Positions 33,592-45,274 of a stretch of DNA of 64,000 bases are shown here, one piece after another. The notes beneath the pieces are model-generated. The model did no database searches. It saw only the letters and a program-made list of their open reading frames with translations, and was not told where the DNA came from. How positions within the stretch are numbered: position 1 is the stretch's first letter; each line of letters starts with the position of its first letter. A program made the translations under genes and the position numbers. The stretch is from an uncultured Methanobacterium sp. (lineage in GTDB: Archaea; Methanobacteriota; Methanobacteria; Methanobacteriales; Methanobacteriaceae): positions 1,284,501 to 1,348,500 of the forward strand of contig NZ_OY762015.1 of NCBI RefSeq assembly GCF_963665055.1, in the 5' to 3' direction.

Positions 33592-33837
33592 TTAATCACC
33601 CAATAATTGAAGATTATCTTCCACTCTCTGTTTGAACCCTTTTTTAGATTCAGCTTGGGTTTTGGAGATATCAGATGATGATTCAATCATTCGATCAGTT
33701 AATTCAGCGACAGTCATAAGCACCCAATTACCTTCTTTGTTCTTTACAAAGACCACATTGTCTCCAGATTGGATTTTAAGATCTTCTCTAACGTTTTTTG
33801 GAATCGTTACCTGATACTTTTTAGTGACACTAACCAT
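33592..33837 (-). CDS. AbrB/SpoVT-type antitoxin
   Basis: 81 residues. The swapped-hairpin AbrB DNA-binding fold is seen at residues 1-43 (TKKYQVTIPKNVREDLKIQS, then DNVVFVKN). The C-terminal tail ESSSDISKTQAESKKGF is charged and likely wraps the toxin. It is the first gene of a two-gene toxin-antitoxin operon with the PIN protein, and such antitoxins usually repress their own promoter. Confidence 0.88.
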   Translation of the reverse strand: MVSVTKKYQVTIPKNVREDLKIQSGDNVVFVKNKEGNWVLMTVAELTDRMIESSSDISKTQAESKKGFKQRVEDNLQLLGD

Positions 33838-34035
33838 TATAACACCTTACTTAACCTATTGATGTAATACCTAAAATAGATTAGTATTGATATATGGTAA
33901 ATCAGGAACCATTAAGAGAAAAAGTTACAACATGACCCCAAAGAGTAATGAATCAATAAAATCTAGAAGTCTCTACAGTCACACCCCTTACATTCCTAGG
34001 ATTTAATATTATCATATCCCTGGGTATTGACCCTT

Positions 34036-34731
34036 TTATGTGTTGATGTTTTTGTGGTATGGGAATGTTAGCAATTCTTCCAAGGTCCAGATATGGTCTG
34101 TGATTCCTACGGACATCATAGGTGTTCTTTTTTGATATTTTCTCCACACTTTACCATTTAATTGTGTTTTACAAGGTTTTTTCAGGGAATCGTGTGTTCG
34201 TACGAAGTTATGGTCTGTCATTTGTAGTGTGGCGTGGTGTTGGAGCCATTCGTCTTTTTTGGAATATCCTAATGTTTTTCTTGTTAATCGATTGTTATCT
34301 TGCCTTAAAGTCAAATTCTCTCGTTCTATGTAAGAAGTAGAGATAAAACCAAAGTCAATATCTTCTTCCACACCATATATAATGCGTTTTTCAATATTAA
34401 CCACGTTTCCTCCTTCTCGCTCCTTCACTACCTGGGCATATTTTAACTCGGGCAATGGCATTTGTTTCGGTTTTCGTGGACGTCCTCGTTTATCGGTCCT
34501 TGGAAACTCCTTTGTATAGCTGTATTTGTCCAATAGTGCTTGTGCGTAGTATTTTCTTCCGTCTGTGACAAATAAAGGTAATTCTTCTTTGTTTATTCGA
34601 TCACATGTTTGTTTAACAATCTCATCAGCCTCATTTTGAGTCATGGCACCTGCGTAGGCTGCTAAGATTAGTCTATGTTCGGGTGCAAAGCTTAACCAGA
34701 TCCATCTTTCGTCTTCTGATTTATGCTCCAT
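34036..34731 (-). CDS. IS1-family transposase, InsB'-like catalytic part
   Basis: 231 codons in the frame reached by -1 slippage. Its opening MEHKSEDERWIWLSFAPEHR continues the DDE domain begun in the first frame. A second acidic residue lies in LPLFVTDGRKYY, and SYIERENLTLRQDNNRLTRKT provides the catalytic Glu, as in IS1 InsB. Without frameshifting, the ATG at 34731 would give only a part-length product. The stop lies 13 bp inside the inner edge of the left inverted repeat region. Confidence 0.88.
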   Translation of the reverse strand: MEHKSEDERWIWLSFAPEHRLILAAYAGAMTQNEADEIVKQTCDRINKEELPLFVTDGRKYYAQALLDKYSYTKEFPRTDKRGRPRKPKQMPLPELKYAQVVKEREGGNVVNIEKRIIYGVEEDIDFGFISTSYIERENLTLRQDNNRLTRKTLGYSKKDEWLQHHATLQMTDHNFVRTHDSLKKPCKTQLNGKVWRKYQKRTPMMSVGITDHIWTLEELLTFPYHKNINT

Positions 34732-35162
34732 TTTCGGAACTGTTTTTTTTTAACAAAAGTCCACAACTCATCTAACTCCACTTTATCAACTTTTATATCT
34801 TTCATAAGGACTTTGTTTATTTCTTCACTGTGTTCAGAAGCTATGCGCAGCCATCTGCGCACAGTATCCAGTTTAACACCTAAAACTTCTGCTGTTCCCC
34901 GTAAACTCATGCCTTTTAAAATCATTTTCAAAGCCAAAAAAACTGTCTCTTCATCAGTTCTCAAATCGTGTAATATTGTGTTTGAACGTGAAGTGAAACT
35001 ATTAGAGCATGTTCGACAAATAAATTTGTGAACCGGACCATTTTTTGTCTGGTAAGTTCCATTACCCACAATATTACCATTTTCAATTTTCCCATAATCA
35101 GCACAGCTCTTGTTAGGACAAGCCACATCCACAAAACCAGGTTTAGGACCACGAACACCCAT
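34692..35162 (-). CDS. IS1-family transposase, InsA-like DNA-binding part
   Basis: 156 codons: N-terminal zinc ribbon (ACPNKSCADYGKIENGN...FICRTCSNSF), a helix-turn-helix (MSLRGTAEVLGVKLDTVRRWL), then DELWTFV with the first catalytic Asp. After DELWTFVKKK the A9 run allows -1 slippage into the second frame to give a fused transposase. Without slippage it ends after KTKDGSG and may act as a repressor, as IS1 InsA does. Confidence 0.9.
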   Translation of the reverse strand: MGVRGPKPGFVDVACPNKSCADYGKIENGNIVGNGTYQTKNGPVHKFICRTCSNSFTSRSNTILHDLRTDEETVFLALKMILKGMSLRGTAEVLGVKLDTVRRWLRIASEHSEEINKVLMKDIKVDKVELDELWTFVKKKQFRKWSINQKTKDGSG

Positions 35163-35293
35163 AAAAACACATCTCCATAAATATAAATATGGCCCTAACT
35201 ACTATATAAAACTTCAGTATTTTGAAGGGTCAATACCTATCCCTGGCATTACAATAAAAAAAAGTAGTATTTATAAAAAGTGAAAATTCAAAA

Positions 35294-35343
35294 TCTACTG
35301 GAGACTGGAATGTAACTATCTACTGGAGACTGCACTGTAACTA
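35294..35343. repeat. Direct repeat, 25-bp unit, 2 copies
   Basis: Two adjacent 25-bp units starting TCTACTGGAGACTG (35294-35318, 35319-35343) that differ at a few bases. Further right, a 22-bp phrase with CAATCATCAATTTTTAACC is repeated at about 35403-35446. The gap 35238-35454 has no gene. Confidence 0.85.
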
Positions 35344-35454
35344 TAAAATAACAATAACAGATCATCAACCATTAACGTGACAGACATCTAGCATTAACCA
35401 TACCAATCATCAATTTTTAACCTGCCAATCATCAATTTTTAACCTTATAGATCA

Positions 35455-35931
35455 TCAGTCCTGTTGAATTACTTCAATGAGAATGCCAGTTAACTCTTCT
35501 ATTGCTTTCAGGAATTCTCTAAATGTTGGCGGGTAACTATTGCCGCCATGGGATTCAACTTTCATGTCACCAAAAACAATATCAACTTCCCATTCATCAT
35601 CTTCCACGCAACTATCCCTGCAGGTGACCCTGTAATCTTCATACCAGTCCCAAATTTTTATTTCATCAAGATAATACCAGAAATCCTCCCATTCGTCATT
35701 ACTGGGGATAATTTTCTGTTCATTTTGGTTTTGGTCATGATTCAAATTCTGGCCCTGGTTTAAACTTTGGTTACGATTCTGATTTTGACTTTGGTTTAGG
35801 CTTTGGTTTTTAGATAATTGTTTTATGATTAAACCGTTATCTTCCCATTTTAGAGAGAATGAATAACCTTCATTAAATGCTTCGTATTTAAAAATAAGCT
35901 GTATGGGATGTATTTCATTCATTTTAATCAT
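35455..35931 (-). CDS. Unknown protein with Asn/Gln-rich insert
   Basis: 158 residues. The N-terminal piece (HPIQLIFKYEAFNEGYSF) and the C-terminal piece (YWYL-like WDWYEDYRVTCRDSC, then DIVFGDMKVESHGG) look globular. Residues about 38-70 are a low-complexity run of NQ, SLNQ and NRNQ units, coded by short TTGGTTTTGG-like repeats. I recognise no family. Its start overlaps the end of the DUF6282 gene by 8 bp (alternative start: ATG 35922), so the two are co-expressed. Confidence 0.75.
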   Translation of the reverse strand: MIKMNEIHPIQLIFKYEAFNEGYSFSLKWEDNGLIIKQLSKNQSLNQSQNQNRNQSLNQGQNLNHDQNQNEQKIIPSNDEWEDFWYYLDEIKIWDWYEDYRVTCRDSCVEDDEWEVDIVFGDMKVESHGGNSYPPTFREFLKAIEELTGILIEVIQQD

Positions 35932-36742
35932 TTAAAAGTTTTTTCGGGTTATCATGGCACATTCGTGTTACATCTTCCCATGAAATTCCATGCTGGATCA
36001 TGCTGGCGATCATCATCTGCATGCCCATTACAGGTCTAGGGTTGTGATCCTGTCCAAAATCCGTGGCCAGGATGCAGTGCTTGGCACCCACCTCTTTAAT
36101 GTACTCTGCCATGATTTCAGGGTCAAGTTTATCATGTTGGGGCATGGTGGCCACCCAGCAATGTTCCAGGTAGGCATGACGTGCCATTTCCTTCTGTTCA
36201 TCTAACGATACACCCACCACTTTGGTTAAGGGATGGTTCACCATGATCTTTTCTACACCCAAACTTTGGCACTGATCTATAACCTGGAATATCCCCCCAG
36301 AATCAAGGTGACCTGTGGCCAGAACAAGGTCATATTCCTTCACCAAATGTAGGATTTCATCCAGAGCATCATGATCTAGATCTATTTCCTTGTGATGGAT
36401 AGTAGGTAGCCATATTATTTTACCACCCATTGAAGCCGTGTTCTGCACTGCTTCGGGGTTTAATCCTCCTACACTGAGGTTGAGGGTTACACCACCCCAT
36501 ACCGGGAAGCCTGTTACTCTGTGGGTTATGTAGGCCCTGCCAGCAGTGGGTTCCACATGGGATTTAAGTACAATTGCCCCCATGCCCTTCTCCTGAGCTT
36601 CCAGGGCTGCCTCGTAATCATTCAACAATCTGGGTTTAACATCCGGACTGGTGTGGATATGAGTATCAATGAAACCCGTAAGGATATCTTTCAGACCCAT
36701 TTCTGGGCTGAAATTCATAGATTTTTCTTGGCTGAGATTCAT
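35924..36742 (-). CDS. DUF6282 amidohydrolase-like TIM-barrel protein
   Basis: 272 residues. Metal-dependent hydrolase pattern: HxH in FIDTHIHTSPD, Lys in AIVLKSHVEP, His in VLATGHLDSGG, His in IMVNHPLTK, and Asp in ILATDFGQDHNP. It fits the amidohydrolase superfamily, and I recall the name DUF6282 for this group. The reaction is unknown. The first 16 residues before MGLKDIL are dispensable-looking; a later Met could be the true start. It lies in the same run as fumarase beta, 70 bp downstream of it. Confidence 0.82.
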   Translation of the reverse strand: MNLSQEKSMNFSPEMGLKDILTGFIDTHIHTSPDVKPRLLNDYEAALEAQEKGMGAIVLKSHVEPTAGRAYITHRVTGFPVWGGVTLNLSVGGLNPEAVQNTASMGGKIIWLPTIHHKEIDLDHDALDEILHLVKEYDLVLATGHLDSGGIFQVIDQCQSLGVEKIMVNHPLTKVVGVSLDEQKEMARHAYLEHCWVATMPQHDKLDPEIMAEYIKEVGAKHCILATDFGQDHNPRPVMGMQMMIASMIQHGISWEDVTRMCHDNPKKLLND

Positions 36743-36812
36743 ATGTACTTCCCTTGACTAAGATTCAAGTACTTTCCCTTGAATGAATTTCAGGTATTCA
36801 TTTGACTGAAAT

Positions 36813-37361
36813 TCATAAATTGTTTTGCTGACGGACTTCCTGGTATAAATTGCCACCAGTTGAGTCCATGGTGACTATCAGGGGTCCGAAATCTTTGACT
36901 TCCAGTTCCCAGACTGCTTCAGGCATACCCAGATCCAGCCAGTGCACATTATTTATTTTAAGGACTGAACTGACGTAAAGTGCAGCGCAACCCCCTACTG
37001 CTGCCAGGAATACTGCTCCGTTCCTTTTTAATGCATCGGCAGTTTTCTCATCCATTCCCCCTTTTCCGATTACTGCCCGGGCTCCCTGGTCCAGTACAGC
37101 TGCCTGGTATGGATTCATACGGGTGCTGGTGGTGGGACCTACTGCCACCATCTGGTAAGTATCATCATCCTGTTTTTTTATTATAGGTCCTGCGTGGAAA
37201 ATAACCGCTCCTTCCAGGTCCACTGGTGATTCTGTTTCGATTATGCGCTTGTGTGCACTGTCTCGTGCGGTGTAAATGGTTCCGGAAATATAAACCGAAT
37301 CTTTAATTCTTAACTTTTGAGTTTCTTCCTTGGTGAGGGGTGTTTTGAGATGAACAATCAT
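36813..37361 (-). CDS. Fumarate hydratase, class I, beta subunit
   Basis: 182 residues matching the C-terminal (beta) half of class I fumarases and L(+)-tartrate dehydratases: DSVYISGTIYTARDSAHKR, GAVIFHAGPI, VGPTTSTRMNPY, the GKGGM loop and the catalytic-domain AAVGGCAALY. It works with a separate alpha subunit (not in this window) that carries most of the [4Fe-4S] ligands, converting fumarate and malate. Archaeal split-subunit form; tartrate dehydratase is the alternative. Confidence 0.93.
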   Translation of the reverse strand: MIVHLKTPLTKEETQKLRIKDSVYISGTIYTARDSAHKRIIETESPVDLEGAVIFHAGPIIKKQDDDTYQMVAVGPTTSTRMNPYQAAVLDQGARAVIGKGGMDEKTADALKRNGAVFLAAVGGCAALYVSSVLKINNVHWLDLGMPEAVWELEVKDFGPLIVTMDSTGGNLYQEVRQQNNL

Positions 37362-37449
37362 TTTTATTGCACCGTTAACAATTTTATAATATTATGAATT
37401 TTATTTAACCATAGTAACATCTATGTTAACCCTTGATAAAAAATGAGTT

Positions 37450-38010
37450 TTAACTCAGGTATACTGCCAGAACTAAAATAAAAATCAGAATAACTATAAT
37501 CACCCCTAATATGATCAGCGGGTCGGTTTCTTCATAAAAACGGATGATTTTATCCATTAATCCCGGGTTTTTAACTCTGGATTTTTTATCAACAATAGCA
37601 GTCATTAAACGTTCTTCTTCCAGTATAATATTCAAATAATTTTTTTGACTGTTTAAACTGCTTTCCCGGTCAATGACATCCCATAACTCTTCTTCTTCAA
37701 ATATTTCATTAATGAAATCATCATCAATTCCTATTGTTGGGAAAATATTTTTAAGAGATTCTCTTCTTTCAGATAACCGGTCATTGAATGAATCAAAAAC
37801 TTCTTTACTGAGGTTACGATTATAACTCTTTAATTCCAATTCCTGAAGGTTTTTACAGAATTCTAGGGGGTTACCACATTCACACTTCACAAAATCACGG
37901 GGTGATTCACCATTTTTTAGTTTATAATATCCCCCACAGTAATTGCAGAAGAGGTAACCACCACTTGTGGAACGAACAGATTTTTTGGTTTTATTTCCAT
38001 TTAAAACCAT
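37450..38010 (-). CDS. Zinc-ribbon membrane-anchored protein, function unknown
   Basis: 186 residues. The N-terminal zinc ribbon is LFCNYCGGYYKLKNGESPRD then VKCECGNPLEFC (C-x2-C...C-x-C type). The middle is charged and helical with coiled-coil tendency, and a single C-terminal membrane helix (LIILGVIIVILIFILVLAVYL) makes it tail-anchored. No known family is recognised beyond that. Promoter and start (ATG 38010) stand at the edge of a 637-bp gap. Confidence 0.8.
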   Translation of the reverse strand: MVLNGNKTKKSVRSTSGGYLFCNYCGGYYKLKNGESPRDFVKCECGNPLEFCKNLQELELKSYNRNLSKEVFDSFNDRLSERRESLKNIFPTIGIDDDFINEIFEEEELWDVIDRESSLNSQKNYLNIILEEERLMTAIVDKKSRVKNPGLMDKIIRFYEETDPLIILGVIIVILIFILVLAVYLS

Positions 38011-38647
38011 TAAAACACCTTGATAAGGGAAAGTGTTAATTATAATTGTGAGTTATATCTGAAATTATTTTCATAACTATTTTTTGATAATTTCCAGTTA
38101 TATCCCCTAACCCAATTTAATATAGGTTTATTATTTCTATATTAATGCTTTTTGGAAATTATAGATACATTTCATTACATTAAAATGCATTACATGTTTA
38201 CTAGATACTAACAATCAAGATCTTTTTTTTAAAAAAAAAATCCAAAAATTTGAAAGGAACTCTAAAAAAGAAGAAACTCTAAAAAAAGGAACTCTCAATA
38301 ACTATTTTAGAAATAGGGGAAAAATTGAAGGTTACATATACAACCATTTTGTTAGTAATTAGTAAAGTATTACTTTTTTATAATTAAATACTAATTAGAA
38401 ATCAAATATTTAATTAACTTAAGAGATTTAATATAGATAGCTTTGTTAATTCTAAAATCTATAGAAACCCTGTCTTTAAATCTTAAAATTTCAAGAAAAA
38501 TAGTAGAATATTGTTATATTGTAGTAAACCTATAATTTAATTACTTAACTATAAATAAAGAGAACAGACTAATATACCGAGTCCATTAAACTGTTATATC
38601 CAATAATTGTAGTAATTATATTATTATCTCATACCTAGAGGTGAATT
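38011..38647. other. Gene-free divergent stretch
   Basis: 637 bp between divergent genes. It shows A-rich direct repeats (GGAACTCTAAAAAA-like) at about 38256-38297 and a 9-bp inverted repeat TAATTAGTA / TACTAATTA (38356-38364, 38389-38397). I see no gene or structured RNA I can name. Confidence 0.4.
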
Positions 38648-40462
<1,815 letters not shown>

Positions 40463-40781
40463 ACTAAACACATAAATCAATCCAAAAACAAGTTATAAAT
40501 TCAACTCCATATTAAATGGAGCTTTTTTCTTTTTAATATAAGGTGAACTGGTTTAAAAAATGAGCAAAATAAATTTAAATAAAAAACAGGTTGAAAACCA
40601 TTTAAAAGAAACAAACTCCAAAAAACACCCATTAAAAGATAAAAACTCCTAAAACATCATATCAATAAAAACAAGTTAAAACCCGTTAAACAATTAAAAG
40701 TTCTTTAAAAAAATTATTATAGAAAAAACAGGATTTTTGAAAAAATTAAGGATTAAAATAAAAAAAGGTTTGGTGAAATAC
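40463..40781. other. Gene-free stretch between convergent genes
   Basis: 319 bp: a terminator hairpin at 40505-40533, then A-rich DNA with loose repeats of AAAACAxxTTAAAA type. No gene. Confidence 0.4.
40505..40533 (+). terminator. Terminator of the DUF2070 gene
   Basis: A 6-bp stem CTCCAT / ATGGAG with loop ATTAA, then CTTTTTTCTTTTT. It lies about 40 bp after the DUF2070 stop codon. Confidence 0.65.
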
Positions 40782-41089
<308 letters not shown>

Positions 41090-41121
41090 ATTACCATATA
41101 ATATAGATAAAGGTGACTCCT

Positions 41122-43146
41122 ATGAAAGCCATGTCCAATGTTGATCTTTACGCCATCTCCCATGAACTCAATGAACTCCTCCAGGATGCCAGGGTGCAAA
41201 AAGCATACCAGCCCACCAGAGACACTGTGATCATAAGATTCCACGTCCCGGGGAAAGGAAGGGCAGATGTAGCGTTTCAGGCAGGTTTAAGGGTGCACAC
41301 CACCCAGTATCCGCCGGAAAATCCTAAAGTACCACCGTCATTTCCCATGCTTCTGCGTAAGCACTTGAAAAATGCCACAGTCAAGGGGGTCCGGCAGCAT
41401 AACTTTGACCGTATTCTGGAAATTGACATCCAGAAGGAACATCGCTTTACTCTGGTTGTTGAACTTTTCTCTCAAGGTAATATAATACTTTTGGATGAGG
41501 AGAACCAGATAATCCTACCCCTGAAACACCGCCACGCACAGGGAAGAAAGATAACCTCCAAGGAACAATACCAGTACCCTGAAGAGCGAGGTATACACAT
41601 TCTGAATGTTGAACTGGAAGATTTGAAGGAGTTGTTCGCTAATTCTGACTCGGACCTTATCCGGACACTTGCCAGGAGTGGTCTGGGTGGAATGTATTCT
41701 GAGGAAATATTCCTGCGTTCTGGTGTGGATAAAAAACAGCCGGCCAATGAGACCAGTGAAAGTGAAATAGAATCCATTTACCAGAGCATGACTGAACTCT
41801 TCAAACCACTTAAAACCTTCAAATTCCAGCCCCAGATCGTGAAAGAAGTAGTTGAGGGTGAAGAAGACAGCAAAGTCAAAGATAAATCTAAAAAAGGCAA
41901 AGAGGATGTGTTGCCCCTGGATATTTTAACCTACCAGAATTTCCATAAGGAACGTTTTGAAACATTTAATCAGGCGGCTGATGAGTTCTACAGTGGAAAA
42001 GTTGGTGCAGATATCAAGAAGGTTCAGGAAGATATCTGGGCCAAAGAAGTGGGTAAATACGAAAAAAGGCTCCGTATACAGGAAGAAACCCTGGAAAAAT
42101 TCCAGAAAACCATAGTTGAAACCAAGAGGAAGGGTAACCTCATCTACTCCCACTACTCTGAAATTCAGAACCTGCTGGATATCATCCACCAGGCTAGAGG
42201 TAAGTTTTCCTGGATGGATATTGCATCGAAACTTAAAAAAGCCCGTAAAGATGGAATGGCCCAGGCACAGATCATCCAATCCATGGATAAGATGGGTGTG
42301 CTCACCCTGAACCTGGAGGGTGAAACTGTAATAGTTGATGCCAACCTGGAAATCCCTGAAAATGCAGAGAAATATTATAACAAGGGTAAAAAGGCCAAAC
42401 GGAAGATCAAGGGAGTTAACATAGCCATTGAACGCACCAAGAAAGATGTGGAAAGAAAGCGCAATAAGCGGGAGCTGGCCCTGGAAAGGGTGAGGGTACC
42501 CCAGAAGAGAGTGCGCAAAGAGCTTAAGTGGTTTGAAAAACTACGCTGGTTCTTATCCTCTGATGGGCTCCTGGTTGTTGGTGGTCGGGATGCTGGTACC
42601 AATGAAATGGTGGTGAAGCGCCACCTGGATAACCCTGATATTTACCTGCACTCAGACATACACGGTGCTCCATCTGTGGTTATTAAAAAAGGTGAAGCAG
42701 AAGAAATCCCCGAATCAACCATCCATGAAGCCGGAACTTTAGCAGCATCATTTTCCAGTGCCTGGAGTAAGGGTTATGGTTCCCAAGATGTTTACTGGGT
42801 ACACCCGGATCAGGTTTCAAAAACACCCCAGTCAGGTGAATTCGTGGCCAGGGGAGCCTTCATAATTAGGGGAAGCAGGAATTATCTCCGGGGAATACCC
42901 CTCAAGATAGCGGTGGGTATTGTGGATTATGAGGGTGAACGGATCATGGCCGGTCCTACCGAAGCTGTGGCCAAATACACTGATAACTACGTGGTCTTAA
43001 AACCAGGTTTTACCAAAAAAGAGGAAATTGCCAGATCTGTTCTTAGAAAGATCGACCCGGAAAGGATACTGGCCCTGGAAGATGTTATACGCGTGTTACC
43101 ATCAGGTAAGTGTGATTTTGTAGAAAAAGGAAGGAAAATACTGTAA
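41122..43146 (+). CDS. NFACT-family ribosome quality control protein (RqcH/Rqc2 homologue)
   Basis: 674 residues from ATG 41122, 5 nt after AGGTGA (a GTG at 41113 lies within that site). Domain order: NFACT-N (about 1-230) with the conserved Asp in SNVDLYAISHEL and Asp-Arg in HNFDRILEID; a coiled-coil middle (about 285-480); and NFACT-R (SSDGLLVVGGRDAGTNEMVV through YLHSDIHGAPSVVIKKGE). Yeast Rqc2 and bacterial RqcH bind stalled large subunits and add tails to the nascent chain; the DR residues needed for tRNA binding are kept. Archaeal function is inferred. Confidence 0.92.
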   Translation: MKAMSNVDLYAISHELNELLQDARVQKAYQPTRDTVIIRFHVPGKGRADVAFQAGLRVHTTQYPPENPKVPPSFPMLLRKHLKNATVKGVRQHNFDRILEIDIQKEHRFTLVVELFSQGNIILLDEENQIILPLKHRHAQGRKITSKEQYQYPEERGIHILNVELEDLKELFANSDSDLIRTLARSGLGGMYSEEIFLRSGVDKKQPANETSESEIESIYQSMTELFKPLKTFKFQPQIVKEVVEGEEDSKVKDKSKKGKEDVLPLDILTYQNFHKERFETFNQAADEFYSGKVGADIKKVQEDIWAKEVGKYEKRLRIQEETLEKFQKTIVETKRKGNLIYSHYSEIQNLLDIIHQARGKFSWMDIASKLKKARKDGMAQAQIIQSMDKMGVLTLNLEGETVIVDANLEIPENAEKYYNKGKKAKRKIKGVNIAIERTKKDVERKRNKRELALERVRVPQKRVRKELKWFEKLRWFLSSDGLLVVGGRDAGTNEMVVKRHLDNPDIYLHSDIHGAPSVVIKKGEAEEIPESTIHEAGTLAASFSSAWSKGYGSQDVYWVHPDQVSKTPQSGEFVARGAFIIRGSRNYLRGIPLKIAVGIVDYEGERIMAGPTEAVAKYTDNYVVLKPGFTKKEEIARSVLRKIDPERILALEDVIRVLPSGKCDFVEKGRKIL

Positions 43147-43251
43147 AAAGAGGAGTTAATAAAGTAAAAAGAGGGTTTACAAAAGAGGATTAATAGTTAT
43201 ATTAACTCTTTTAAAAACTTCTTTTATACTCTTCAATTAAAAAAAATAATT

Positions 43252-43551
43252 TCATTTATCCTTTTCCTTAATCTTCTTTTTTAAGATGTAATTAATGTCA
43301 ATAAGGTATTTTCCTTCTTCATCAGAGACTATTACTGATTCATCAGCCATCAGGGACTGTAGGTTCACCTCGTAGACCCCGTGTTCCTTGACCATTATGG
43401 TCTCCACAGAACTGCCCTTGATTTCTTTGATCTCTTGGACTTTTCCTTCCTGGTGGAATTCAAAGAATTTACTACCACAGTTGGGGCATCCTTTTAGGAT
43501 AAGGTCCTCTGAGTCTTCGTATTCCTGGCCGCACTTAATACATCGATGCAT
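43252..43551 (-). CDS. Zn-ribbon protein (archaeal, DUF2072-type)
   Basis: 99 residues from ATG 43551. It opens HRCIKCGQEYEDSEDLILKG then CPNCGSKFFEF, a C-x2-C...C-x2-C zinc ribbon, with a beta-rich C-terminal half (VYEVNLQSLMADESVIVSDE). The start overlaps the DUF2073 gene by 17 bp. It is the third member of a conserved GTPase, DUF2073, Zn-ribbon set. I recall this trio being linked to Orc1/Cdc6 neighbourhoods in archaea, but cannot check that here. Confidence 0.85.
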   Translation of the reverse strand: MHRCIKCGQEYEDSEDLILKGCPNCGSKFFEFHQEGKVQEIKEIKGSSVETIMVKEHGVYEVNLQSLMADESVIVSDEEGKYLIDINYILKKKIKEKDK

Positions 43552-43927
43552 CACTACCACCGAGGCTGGCCACCATTGACAGGAAGTTTGACTTCCTTTT
43601 AACTGCTTTCATGACATTTGCCGGGCCGATAATGGTAATACCCACTGTTTTCTTCTTGGAAAGTCCGAAAAAGGAGCTTTCATCCTTTTCAAGGGTGTAA
43701 ATATCAATTCCCATGAAATTTTCCACATCGATCTCACGCATGGTGGTTTCTATTAACTCTGCCTCTTCTTCGGGTTCCAGTCCACCTTCAATTACCAGAA
43801 GTTCACCTTTTTTAACCTTTTCCACGATCATGGATATTTTTTCGATACTACTTTGAGCTTTAAGTGCATCTGATGAGAGGAAATCCATTTTGAGACTGTT
43901 GGTATCAACGTCATCCATATCTATCAC
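43535..43927 (-). CDS. DUF2073 family protein
   Basis: 130 residues, one alpha/beta domain: MDFLSSDALKAQSSIEKISM, GELLVIEGGLEPEEEAELIE, GIDIYTLEKDESSFFGLSKK and the C-terminal ITIIGPANVMKAVKR. This pattern is the archaeal DUF2073 family, nearly always beside an Era-like GTPase as here. Biochemical function unknown. It lies 2 bp after the GTPase gene, and its own end overlaps the Zn-ribbon gene. Confidence 0.88.
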   Translation of the reverse strand: MIDMDDVDTNSLKMDFLSSDALKAQSSIEKISMIVEKVKKGELLVIEGGLEPEEEAELIETTMREIDVENFMGIDIYTLEKDESSFFGLSKKKTVGITIIGPANVMKAVKRKSNFLSMVASLGGSDASMY

Positions 43928-43929
43928 CT

Positions 43930-44574
<645 letters not shown>

Positions 44575-44578
44575 TAAA

Positions 44579-45274
44579 TCACTCTTGGTATGTTTCGCCA
44601 GGTTTAAGCACTGTTACTTTGGTTTCGGTGGATAATTCAACCAATTCTTTGAATCTGTATGGATTCTGTTCTATCACTGGGAATGTGTTGTAATGCATGG
44701 GTATTATGACTTCCGGTTCTATCCACCCTGCTGCAATGGAAGCCTCCCTGATCCCCATGGTAAAACGGTCACCGATAGGTAGTAATGCAATTTTTGGCCG
44801 GTAAATCTCCTTTATAACCGTTTTCATATCCCCAAAGATACCGGTGTCTCCAGAGTGGTATATCTTCTGTTCATTTTCCAGTTCCAGAATGTAACCACAG
44901 GAACTTCCACCGGCTCCTATGCCTTCTACGAAGTCCATATCTGAAGAGTGAATGGCATTAACCATGGTTATCTTGATCCCCTCTACTTCAATGGTTCCAC
45001 CCATGTTCATGCCAGTTGTTTCCAGTCCCTGCTGGGAGAGGTAAACTGAATGCTCATGGTTACAAACCACCATGGCACTGTTTCTTTCTGCTAGTTCCAC
45101 TGCATCCCCAAAATGATCCTTGTGACCATGGGTGATACATATTAAATCCGCAGTAACTTCTTCTACCTCAACTGGACAGGCAGGATTATCTCGAAGGAAC
45201 GGATCAATTAAAATGCGAATACCCTTATCAGTTGTTATATGGAAGGCCGAGTGTCCCAGCCACTGGATCTTCAC
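44579..45274 (-). CDS. Metallo-beta-lactamase-fold hydrolase (UPF0173)
   Basis: 231 residues from GTG 45274, 7 nt after GGAGT; its GTGA overlaps the stop codon of the upstream gene by 4 nt. N-terminal KIQWLGHSAFHI, then the metal motif HGHKDHFGD, NAIHSSDMDF, YHSGDTGIFGDM and PMHYNTFP. This is the typical UPF0173/YtkL pattern of a dinuclear zinc hydrolase. The substrate is unknown. Confidence 0.9.
   Translation of the reverse strand: MKIQWLGHSAFHITTDKGIRILIDPFLRDNPACPVEVEEVTADLICITHGHKDHFGDAVELAERNSAMVVCNHEHSVYLSQQGLETTGMNMGGTIEVEGIKITMVNAIHSSDMDFVEGIGAGGSSCGYILELENEQKIYHSGDTGIFGDMKTVIKEIYRPKIALLPIGDRFTMGIREASIAAGWIEPEVIIPMHYNTFPVIEQNPYRFKELVELSTETKVTVLKPGETYQE

Larger units (their letters stand above)
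34023..35237 (-). mobile_element. Complete IS1-family insertion sequence
   Basis: 1215 bp. Perfect 13-bp terminal inverted repeats GGTATTGACCCTT lie at 34023-34035 and (inverted) 35225-35237. Both flanks carry the 8-bp direct repeat TATCCCTG (34015-34022 and 35238-35245), a target-site duplication. It contains two overlapping frames on the minus strand that join into one transposase by -1 frameshifting at a run of nine A. Intact ends and duplication suggest a fairly recent insertion into intergenic DNA. Confidence 0.93.

Noticed and set aside
33953..34147. 64-codon minus-strand frame at the IS left end
   Set aside because: It spans the insertion-sequence border and overlaps the transposase in another frame; a chance frame.
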